A model generated the notes under the pieces. It was not told where the DNA came from. It worked only from the letters and a program-made list of their open reading frames with translations, and made no database searches. A DNA stretch of 22,384 nt from a virus. Shown piece after piece: positions 8,904 through 16,156 of this stretch. Both the position numbers and the translations under genes were made by a program. Every line of letters starts with the position of its first letter. Position 1 is the first letter of the stretch. The stretch spans positions 7,716-30,099 of the IMG/VR virus record IMGVR_UViG_3300001450_000167, one strand, 5' to 3'.

Positions 8904-11900
8904 CTATGCTGGCCATATTGTTGTACAGTTAAAAGGTCCGCTTATTTGATAACCAGGTTTAACTTTCCATGTTACAGTTAGTTGTCTATTTAATGATTGG
9001 CTACTACCGGTAGCGTCATATACTTTCAACTTAGCTCTAAACGTTGTTGTACAATCTAAAGCTCCTGAATCTGGAAGCCAATAAGTAGGGTTATTCTGTG
9101 GTCCACTTGGATTACCCCAACCGGATGTATCTACATAAGGTCCACTATCTTTATAATTTTGTTCTGGTGGAGGTACTGTAGTAGGTGTAGATGATATTTT
9201 ACCAAAAGCATTACCTGAATTAAAAGGTGGAAATATTTCACTAAGTATATTAAGAGCTCTAACTTTAGTAGCTAACACTTGTGGTAGCACAGAGACTGAT
9301 CCAGTTCCTTGAAAAGGTGGGACAGTTGCTGCAGCTGCATAAGAAGTATTTGCTACAGCTATGTACCTATTACCCATAACATTATTACCAAATGTGCCAC
9401 CTCCATAATAGGTCATAGGGTAAGATCCATCAGGTGTGTACTCTTGCCAACCACCAGCTCCAGCATTTAGTTTAGGCCAATAAAACTCTAAAGACTCAAG
9501 TAACCAAAAAACACCAATTGTTTTTGCTTTATCATTAAAATTATTAGCTGGTAGATTATAATTAGGATTGTTTACAGAGGAACCATTTATTCCGTCTAAT
9601 TGAATCAATTGGCACCAGTCTGAATTAGGATCTGAAGGATTCCATGAAAGGCTTGGAAAAGCTATATTTGTTTCTCTAGCAGGTTCACCGCTTAAGTCTA
9701 TATCGGTCAAAGAAACTAAACCAGTGGCTGGGTTTATATTATCCCAAGCTGGCATAATGTTTGAAAATCTATTATCTGGAGCTATAGTTATAAAGTTTTG
9801 AACTGGTTGACCTTGACTATTTAAGTTTTCAAACTTAAGGTTAAAAGTATAGTTTTCAGGTACAAAAGAAGACTGGGTATAAACTTTGTATTGCAACACT
9901 CTCATTCTAAAAGTGTTGTCTAAGTTATTTTTTACAATATCAAATAATGGTGTAGGAGTGTTAGGTATTGTATTTCCTAGCCCATCTAAAACACTGACTA
10001 TAGTAACGTTTGTATTAGGGTCGTTTATAGGACTACCAGAAGCTGTTAAAGGGTAAAAAGAAGTGGTTACAAATTGATTTACATCAAAAGCCTCAGTATA
10101 AGCAAAGTTTAAATCTTCAAAGCTAGTTGCTATAGAGTTGTCATTGGTAACAATTGCAGAATTAAGTTCTGCTATTAATCCACTTGTAGAAGTTTCGTAA
10201 AATATGTCTAAATTAGAAAGCACGGGTCTTGTTTCATAAACACCTAAACCAGGTTGAGATCCTATCAATACATCATCAGGAACAGTATTATTTGCTCCCT
10301 TTGGGCTAAAACCACCAGGTATACCTATTGCTTTTTCTGTTGCTATTTGGCCTATTAAAGGATTTGAATCTGTAGTTATTTCAGCAAATTTAGGAAATTG
10401 ACCTTGAAAAAATTGTGAACTACCTTGTATACTGTAAAAAGGACTTATACCTCTAGCCATGTCGGGAGAACCTGGGTTTATAAATTCAATATCACCGTTA
10501 TCATCTAATTTCCAAGCATCACCATATGTAGTAGGGCCGACGACTGCGTTAATAAATTCATACGCGTTTGAAGCCCATTTGTATCCAGATTTTGTTTCGT
10601 CTAAACCTAAATCTTTCCAATTACCAATTCTAGTAACCTCATCAGATACTAAACTTGGATAGTATTGGTTTTCTTTACCCTGTTGTTGACCTAGTTGATT
10701 TGCGTTATTACCCTCGAATATATTAACTCTTCCATATAACTCTACAGAAGAAGCAAATTGTTTGTCCTGTGCTCCTACTTCTTTTAAATCTCTTGGAATT
10801 TTATTTATATTGTCATTTATAAGAACTATAAAAGCTTCGTCACCAACTAAGTTATAACGATCCGTTGAGGTTGGTGCTATTGGTGCTGGGAAGTTTGCTT
10901 GGCTTCCATTCGCTTTAATAACATCTTGCCAGCTTTTTGGATAACCATTTAAAATACCAGGAAGATATACATTATAATACTCTTGTTCTTGTTGTTTTAC
11001 TACTATTTTAAAACTATACCAACCTAAAGGATTAGTTGTGTCAAACAGTCCAGGATAACCAAACTGAGAATCTGTTTCTGGAACAACATCTTGAAATAAA
11101 ACTTTTAAACTATTGCCAGGCCAAAGGTTAGGTTCACCAGTACCACTTGTTGCACTATCATACAAAGGTTGGCCAGCATTTCTATAAGGACTATATATTG
11201 AAGAGCCTACAAAACCAACAAGACCTTCTAATGTATCGTTAGCAGATAATATAACATCTGAATGTCTTCCATATCTATCAACTAGAACTACACCCACCTG
11301 ATAGGTTCTATTACCTTTTAATGTATGGTTTTGATATTCTTTGCGAAGAACAGGTGGAGAAAAAGAATCAGAAACAGTGTCTTTATATTTTTGATCAGCA
11401 CTTACCGTATAAGACAAATTACTTAATGAAGGGTTTTTAGCTACAAAATTACCGTAAACAACTCTATTACCCACAGACTCTTGAGTCAATGCTCTTATAG
11501 GGACTTTGTCATAAACTCTTGACAATTCGTTTTCAGGTAAAGTTCTTATAGGCTTTTTAGACTTGTAAGTATACTTAAAGTCGGTTGTATTAGTTAATAA
11601 TAAATCTTGCTGTTTTATAGTATCTAATACTTTTAAGCTTAAATCATCAGCTGCTTTATATATTATATCTATCTCTTTTACTTTTAATTTATCAACAATC
11701 TCACTAAAAGATCCGTAATTATTGCTAGATATATTGTAAGGTGCTAGTTGTATTATTACGTTAACAGTAGGATCTGTTCCCCCTATTTCAGTCTCTGGTA
11801 TTAATATAGTTTCACCAATATTCCAATTATTACCACCATTAACAACATTTATACTTATACCTGGTTTAGGTGGTCCAGAGACAGTAACATTTAATTCAGC

Positions 11901-13283
11901 TGAATTATTACCATTTAAATTCACATAAAAAACATCGTTATAAATACCTGCAGCATCATTAAAATCACCAGTATTTGTTATAGAACCTGCTAAATTAGGA
12001 GCGTTTAACAATACGCCTGATAGCGATTCATCCGCATAGTTATTAGGTGATGGTATAGTTAATCCTATTTGATTGACTTTGTTTTCCATAAAAGAAACTA
12101 TACTACTACTTAAAGCATTTGTTCTATCTGTCTTTTTCCAAGTAAAAGGACTAGTAGCAGTAGGTGATGTAATTATATTACTTCCTATATCTTCATAATT
12201 AAAAACGTCTTGAAAGTAACCATCTTGTTCAGGTATAAAAATATCTTGTGAAAAAGGAGCTATAGGAGAATACTCGTTATCATCAAATTTAAATCTATAA
12301 GATAGTTTAATAAACTTATCTTTTAAAAACTTTTTATCACCTTGAAAACCAGATTCATAAAAAGGGTTAGCTCCAACTATAATAACATCACCTATATTAA
12401 GAGAAACTCCTTCATCTACGGTTATTGTAAATAGAGAGTTGGTTACACTTCCTATATTTGTTATCTTAGGGTAAGGTTTAGGTATTGTAGCTCCATTGCT
12501 TGATCTAATAGCAATAGACATTCCTAATCTAATATATCCCTTTGGTTGGCTAGTTGGCAACGCTTCAAGAGTTATAGACGTACCCACAGCGTTTGACGCA
12601 ACTGTAAAATCGTTAAATAAGGGTAATTCTTTGCTAACAACATCTTTCATTGTTGATAAAACAACACCTTTGTCACCATACTCGTAATATTTTATAGGCT
12701 CATATGGATAATATTTAGCAACAGATACGTGGTCTTCATTATAGTAATATGGATTACCATCGCTAAAAGGATTTGATATAGCTCTATCTACATTAAACTT
12801 TCTAGGTTGATTTCTATTATCTGTAAAGTAAAATTGATTTTCTACTATATTAGTACCTGTTATTGGATGGGTTTTTGAAAAATTCAACCACGCGCCACCA
12901 ATTAGGAGCGTAGAAGAGCCAGATAACAAGCTATACATAACTATATAACATTCAGCTTTTGAAGGCTTTGTAGAGCTTATAGGAACATTAGCATGATTAG
13001 AAAGAGTAGTACCAGAACTATCATTCCAATTAGTTAAGAAAGCAAATATTCTATCATTATTAGTGTCCATGTGAAAACCAATAATTTCTAAGTTTTTAAC
13101 GTTTAAGCCAAAGTCTGTTAATAAAGAGTTTCCAACTATGTTTTCAACAGCGCCAACATCTGGACCTTCTGATCTACTTACTTGAATATTTACAGCATCT
13201 CTATATTCTCCATTTGGAATAAGTCTAGCGTCAATATCCTTATTCATTTTGGATTTAATAAAATTATTCTTTGTTTCAGCCAT
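8904..13283 (-). CDS. Tail hub/stabilisation protein, N-terminal two thirds (P22 gp10-like)
   Basis: This 1459-residue protein is the likely main body of the short tail. Its N-terminus has the diagnostic stabilisation-protein start SKMNKDIDARLIPNGEYRDA (11-30) followed by QVSRSEGPDVGAVENIVGN (34-52). Beta-propeller-like strands follow, such as ENQFYFTDNRNQPRKFNVD (148-166) and IKLSYRFKFDDNEYSPIAPF (325-344). Small inserted beta domains are visible: one with LGM at 253-255, and a glycine-rich one near 475-500 (NIGETILIPETEIGGTD). The C-terminus ends GPFNCTTIWPA, then TAG TAG and, three codons later, TAA, all in one frame. The following gene starts in that same frame and carries segments that normally lie further along this protein, so this looks like the first part of a split hub. 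The middle and C-terminal thirds are not recognisable. Confidence 0.8.
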   Translation of the reverse strand: MAETKNNFIKSKMNKDIDARLIPNGEYRDAVNIQVSRSEGPDVGAVENIVGNSLLTDFGLNVKNLEIIGFHMDTNNDRIFAFLTNWNDSSGTTLSNHANVPISSTKPSKAECYIVMYSLLSGSSTLLIGGAWLNFSKTHPITGTNIVENQFYFTDNRNQPRKFNVDRAISNPFSDGNPYYYNEDHVSVAKYYPYEPIKYYEYGDKGVVLSTMKDVVSKELPLFNDFTVASNAVGTSITLEALPTSQPKGYIRLGMSIAIRSSNGATIPKPYPKITNIGSVTNSLFTITVDEGVSLNIGDVIIVGANPFYESGFQGDKKFLKDKFIKLSYRFKFDDNEYSPIAPFSQDIFIPEQDGYFQDVFNYEDIGSNIITSPTATSPFTWKKTDRTNALSSSIVSFMENKVNQIGLTIPSPNNYADESLSGVLLNAPNLAGSITNTGDFNDAAGIYNDVFYVNLNGNNSAELNVTVSGPPKPGISINVVNGGNNWNIGETILIPETEIGGTDPTVNVIIQLAPYNISSNNYGSFSEIVDKLKVKEIDIIYKAADDLSLKVLDTIKQQDLLLTNTTDFKYTYKSKKPIRTLPENELSRVYDKVPIRALTQESVGNRVVYGNFVAKNPSLSNLSYTVSADQKYKDTVSDSFSPPVLRKEYQNHTLKGNRTYQVGVVLVDRYGRHSDVILSANDTLEGLVGFVGSSIYSPYRNAGQPLYDSATSGTGEPNLWPGNSLKVLFQDVVPETDSQFGYPGLFDTTNPLGWYSFKIVVKQQEQEYYNVYLPGILNGYPKSWQDVIKANGSQANFPAPIAPTSTDRYNLVGDEAFIVLINDNINKIPRDLKEVGAQDKQFASSVELYGRVNIFEGNNANQLGQQQGKENQYYPSLVSDEVTRIGNWKDLGLDETKSGYKWASNAYEFINAVVGPTTYGDAWKLDDNGDIEFINPGSPDMARGISPFYSIQGSSQFFQGQFPKFAEITTDSNPLIGQIATEKAIGIPGGFSPKGANNTVPDDVLIGSQPGLGVYETRPVLSNLDIFYETSTSGLIAELNSAIVTNDNSIATSFEDLNFAYTEAFDVNQFVTTSFYPLTASGSPINDPNTNVTIVSVLDGLGNTIPNTPTPLFDIVKNNLDNTFRMRVLQYKVYTQSSFVPENYTFNLKFENLNSQGQPVQNFITIAPDNRFSNIMPAWDNINPATGLVSLTDIDLSGEPARETNIAFPSLSWNPSDPNSDWCQLIQLDGINGSSVNNPNYNLPANNFNDKAKTIGVFWLLESLEFYWPKLNAGAGGWQEYTPDGSYPMTYYGGGTFGNNVMGNRYIAVANTSYAAAATVPPFQGTGSVSVLPQVLATKVRALNILSEIFPPFNSGNAFGKISSTPTTVPPPEQNYKDSGPYVDTSGWGNPSGPQNNPTYWLPDSGALDCTTTFRAKLKVYDATGSSQSLNRQLTVTWKVKPGYQISGPFNCTTIWPA

Positions 13284-13285
13284 AA

Positions 13286-14506
13286 TTAATGTTTAATCCA
13301 TTTAGATTTACCTCTCATAACTTGAGTAAATTCTTCTAACTTAATATTGCTTAATCTTATTTTAGCGTTGCGAAGTTTAGCATATCTTTCTTTTTTGTAT
13401 CTTTGAACTATATACTCCTGAACATTTGATCTACTAGCCAGAACAGCATGTGATATATGTGCATATAAAGCATCCTCTGCCATCTTTGGAACTTTAGTGT
13501 CCATATCATAGGCTAATCCATCAGAAATGTACTCTAAGATGATTAATTGACCTACTAGTCCACTTGAAAAAGAAAACTTACCTTCTCTTTCGTTTATAGT
13601 AAACCAACCATTTGTTTGTGAAACTTCCGGCTCTAAACCATATCTTCTACCTAAAAATAATTTAAACCAATCAAACCCATATACACTAACATAGTTATCT
13701 ATTTGATCTATAGTCAATTGACCTGTTATATTTAAATTATTATTTCTACTCCATCTTTTCTCTGTTATCGATTGATTAGCTTGATTATTTTCAGCAAATG
13801 AGTTTTGAGTGGGTATACCTGCAGCATCTTGAATAGGTAAGTCAGTTGGATTACTAGTTAATCTAGTAGGATATATAATATGTTTAATACCTGAATCGTC
13901 TACGTATGACAATTGTACATAATTAACGTAATCTTGTGGTATTGGAACAGATAAACTTGGTGGTATAGTAAGTTCTTGAGAATTAACAGATTTTAATGTA
14001 TCATATGAAAATTCTTGCAAACCTCTTTTAGCGTGAAATATTATATCAGATCTTTTACACCTAGGTATTAACTTATCCATACCTACGTAAGCAACCATAA
14101 AATTGTTTACTATATCAGTTAGACTTACATATTCGTAACCTCCGTAGTTTTGTTCTATTGCATTTTCTTTTAATTGGCACAGAATAAAATCGCCTGCAGT
14201 TGCGTATACAGGAGCATTTGGATCAGGAAATATTACTACCTCATTAGTTTTAACATTAGCAACTCCAGATGCATTTTCAGGTATAGTAACACCTGTAGTT
14301 AAATTTATTAAAGTATAGTTTGACGCGGAAGCTATTTGTACAGGTAGTGATGTATTTGGATCCCATTCAAAAGCGCCGACTAAAGGAGTGTTAAAACCGC
14401 TACCACTAGTAGTTGTATTACCAAAAGTAAAAACTGTTGGAGATGTTGTCTTAAGTACAACTTGACCAGAGTAATAAGCCGCGTTAGTTTCTTTTATTAG
14501 TCCCAT
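13286..14506 (-). CDS. Head-tail ring/tail tubular-like protein (second)
   Basis: The product is 406 residues. Residues 1-105 form a beta- and Thr/Gly-rich N-terminal domain (VVLKTTSPTVFTFGNTTTSG). The core begins around YVSLTDIVNNFMVAYVG and continues with RSDIIFHAKRGLQEFSYDTL and LSVPIPQDYVNYVQLSYVDD. This resembles the P22 gp4-like or tail tubular connector family annotated in crAss-like phages. The C-terminus is basic (RYKKERYAKLRNAKIRLS, ending KSKWIKH), suitable for contact with DNA or acidic portal surfaces. It precedes the tail hub gene by 2 nt. I am confident it is a virion connector; which ring it forms cannot be told from sequence. Confidence 0.72.
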   Translation of the reverse strand: MGLIKETNAAYYSGQVVLKTTSPTVFTFGNTTTSGSGFNTPLVGAFEWDPNTSLPVQIASASNYTLINLTTGVTIPENASGVANVKTNEVVIFPDPNAPVYATAGDFILCQLKENAIEQNYGGYEYVSLTDIVNNFMVAYVGMDKLIPRCKRSDIIFHAKRGLQEFSYDTLKSVNSQELTIPPSLSVPIPQDYVNYVQLSYVDDSGIKHIIYPTRLTSNPTDLPIQDAAGIPTQNSFAENNQANQSITEKRWSRNNNLNITGQLTIDQIDNYVSVYGFDWFKLFLGRRYGLEPEVSQTNGWFTINEREGKFSFSSGLVGQLIILEYISDGLAYDMDTKVPKMAEDALYAHISHAVLASRSNVQEYIVQRYKKERYAKLRNAKIRLSNIKLEEFTQVMRGKSKWIKH

Positions 14507-14509
14507 TTA

Positions 14510-15256
14510 TTATCTTTTTTCGTTAGATTCTTGTTGTGCTAATTCTTGTGAAGCAGCTTGAATTATTTGTGGATCTCTTATTACAAGACCTGTATATTGT
14601 AATATTTGCAGAACGACTTCTACTTGCTGGCTGTCACTTATTTCAAAATCAACAGACCCTGTGCTTGGTATAGTTCCAACTGGAGCAGGATCGTCATTGT
14701 TAAAAAGATATTGTCCTAAACTACCTATAGTGTATGCCCATACAACATCTTTTGGTTTTCTAATGTAGCTAAAACTAACATCTGTATCTAGCGGTGTTGT
14801 CACCTCTGGAAATACTGTTATCTTATCATCTTTGTAAGTAGCTATTGGAAAGTTTAGTGAAGGTTGAAGTATAGGAGATAAAGTTTGCTGCTTGTATTCT
14901 CTTTGACTAACAATTTCTACTTCAGGAGAGTTTATACCTCTATTGTAAAAAACAGAACCAAATCTATGTAGGTTAGTGGGTTGATGATAAATGTTAGTTG
15001 TAGGATTATTTGATGCTTTTTTTAGTTCTTCAAATATTTGAAACTCTTCTTTTATGTGATCCATTCTAGAGGCGAACTCAACATCCGTTTTAGGCATACG
15101 TATATACTGGTTATAATCTTCGAAAAAACTTTCAAAAATATCTAATTGAACTTGAGTAGCTATCTTGTTAAACTCATCAGGAGTTAAATAGCCTCTTTGC
15201 TCTTTGTTTAATATGCTTAACACAGTCGTGTATACAGTATTTACGTTTATTGCCAT
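14510..15256 (-). CDS. Head-tail ring/connector protein (first)
   Basis: This 248-residue protein probably belongs to the neck stacked below the portal. The N-terminal helix-rich segment NKEQRGYLTPDEFNKIATQ (17-35), continuing into DIFESFFEDYNQYI, is characteristic of a structural protein conserved in crAss-like and many marine Bacteroidota phages, where it lies just upstream of the other ring protein as here. A beta-rich centre (ITVFPEVTTPL, VSFSYIRKPKDVVW) and a C-terminal helix with Gln/Glu (AASQELAQQESNEKR) complete it. The stop is a tandem TAA TAA joined directly to the ATG of the next gene (3 nt spacing), so the two are probably co-translated. Family membership is recognised; placement as a ring subunit is inferred from context. 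Confidence 0.72.
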   Translation of the reverse strand: MAINVNTVYTTVLSILNKEQRGYLTPDEFNKIATQVQLDIFESFFEDYNQYIRMPKTDVEFASRMDHIKEEFQIFEELKKASNNPTTNIYHQPTNLHRFGSVFYNRGINSPEVEIVSQREYKQQTLSPILQPSLNFPIATYKDDKITVFPEVTTPLDTDVSFSYIRKPKDVVWAYTIGSLGQYLFNNDDPAPVGTIPSTGSVDFEISDSQQVEVVLQILQYTGLVIRDPQIIQAASQELAQQESNEKR

Positions 15257-15268
15257 TTTAGTATTTTT

Positions 15269-15297
15269 AAAAAAAAAGGGTGGCGAAATACCACCCT
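15269..15297 (-). terminator. Intrinsic terminator after the 259-residue gene
   Basis: On the minus strand AGGGTGG pairs with CCACCCT (7 bp, possibly 8 with an inner U-G pair) around the loop TATTTCG, followed by nine T residues. It begins 16 nt after the TAA of the upstream gene. The U tract ends only about 12 nt before the next start codon (15256), so downstream genes must be reached by read-through, antitermination or a promoter upstream of the hairpin. Confidence 0.92.
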
Positions 15298-15313
15298 AAT
15301 ATATAGTTACATG

Positions 15314-16093
15314 TTAATTTGTCTTTTTCTCTATAGACTTGTAAACCTGTAAGCCTTCATCTGTTTTAAACCAAGCGGCTAAAGCTGAATAAGGATGTTC
15401 GTCAAAAGGGACTTGCATTAGTACTCTATCATTACTTCCCCACATAAATGTTCTTTGATCTTGTGATAATTTTAAAATACCGTTCTCAGTAGCTTTAATT
15501 CCAAAGTTTCTAAGTTGTACGTTTTCATCATTAATTAAATCAATAAACAATCTAGGGTTTCTTCTTGCAAAAATTCTTATATCTCTAAGTAATTCTTTTG
15601 AAGATAGTTCAGAAACTCTAGACCCTACTTCTACTCTTAGTATTGCTTCTGCTGTATCTATATCTATATTAGCTGCTGCATTACTAGCATCTAACTCCAT
15701 ATCTAAATAGTCTAGATCATAAGTAGCCTGCTTTTTAGGAAGATACTCATCATATGTATTACCTTTTTGTGGATGGTATAAAGAAAGTAGCTTTTGTAAA
15801 TTTTGTTGCTCTTTAGGTACAAATAGTTTTCCTTTTTGAAAAACAATATGGCCTAAGTTTGATATTCCTTTTTGTTCATCTACAAAAGGAGATTTTTGAT
15901 TTTCAGCATATCTAAGCTCTCTTTGATGCCCTAATTTTTCATCAAAATATAACATAGGTGTTACAGGTGAGTGTCTTGTAGCTAGTCTAAGCGTTAAAGG
16001 TTTTTTATTTTTTAAAAAATATAGTCTATCTTTAAGTTCCCAAGTTTCTTTTACTTCAGTTTTTTCTGAAGATTTTTTAGTTTTTGTTTCCAT
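15314..16093 (-). CDS. Conserved phage protein of unknown function beside the capsid gene
   Basis: The product is 259 residues. I set the start at 16093 (METKTKKSS) because an 18-residue upstream extension of the frame would run through the capsid terminator hairpin and an A/T repeat, giving an implausible leader peptide. After a Lys/Glu-rich N-terminus, the segment LYFDEKLGHQRELRYAENQ and the following SPFVDEQKG form a motif I recall from this position in related phages. VFQKGKLFVPKEQQNLQKLLSLYHP follows, then a helical region. The C-terminal half (SSKELLRDIRIFARRNP, AALAAWF-like helices) looks globular, with no membrane segment or signal peptide. Its own flanking terminators suggest separate control of dosage. 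A role in the head, for example as a completion or decoration protein, is a guess from position. Confidence 0.8.
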   Translation of the reverse strand: METKTKKSSEKTEVKETWELKDRLYFLKNKKPLTLRLATRHSPVTPMLYFDEKLGHQRELRYAENQKSPFVDEQKGISNLGHIVFQKGKLFVPKEQQNLQKLLSLYHPQKGNTYDEYLPKKQATYDLDYLDMELDASNAAANIDIDTAEAILRVEVGSRVSELSSKELLRDIRIFARRNPRLFIDLINDENVQLRNFGIKATENGILKLSQDQRTFMWGSNDRVLMQVPFDEHPYSALAAWFKTDEGLQVYKSIEKKTN

Positions 16094-16116
16094 AATATAA
16101 TATAATATAATATAAT
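16094..16116 (-). repeat. (ATATT)4 pentanucleotide tract abutting the next start codon
   Basis: Between the capsid terminator and ATG 16093 the minus strand reads ATT (ATATT)4 ATG, with nothing else in the gap. It repeats the leader of the scaffold gene with one more copy. The position between a U tract and a start codon makes it the only place for a dedicated promoter core or ribosome landing site for the next gene. Confidence 0.75.
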
Positions 16117-16145
16117 AAAAAGCTAGAGTGCCGAAGCACCCTAGC
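16117..16145 (-). terminator. Intrinsic terminator after the capsid gene, UUCG tetraloop
   Basis: On the minus strand GCTAGGGTG pairs with CACTCTAGC (9 bp, one G-U), extended by a C-G pair closing a UUCG tetraloop (C-UUCG-G), and is followed by TTTTT. This is the most stable tetraloop type and a textbook Rho-independent terminator, 12 nt after the capsid TAA. The next start codon (16093) is only 23 nt past the U tract. Confidence 0.92.
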
Positions 16146-16156
16146 ATTAATTGTTA

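Noticed and set aside
8901-8906. TAG recoding or amber read-through joining the two hub genes
   Set aside because: Some crAss-like phages read TAG as glutamine, but here a TAA in the same frame follows three codons later, and the portal gene ends in TAG with the next gene in another frame. No long frame contains an internal TAG, so the standard code is enough.
15269-15297. The hairpin before 15256 as a riboswitch or packaging site
   Set aside because: A short GC stem followed by nine T residues is fully explained as an intrinsic terminator.
16094-16147. Upstream extension of the 259-residue gene to an ATG at 16147 (extra N-terminus MLGCFGTLAFYYIILYYI)
   Set aside because: This extension would translate the capsid terminator hairpin and the ATATT repeat; the hydrophobic stretch is a by-product of that DNA and not a signal peptide.
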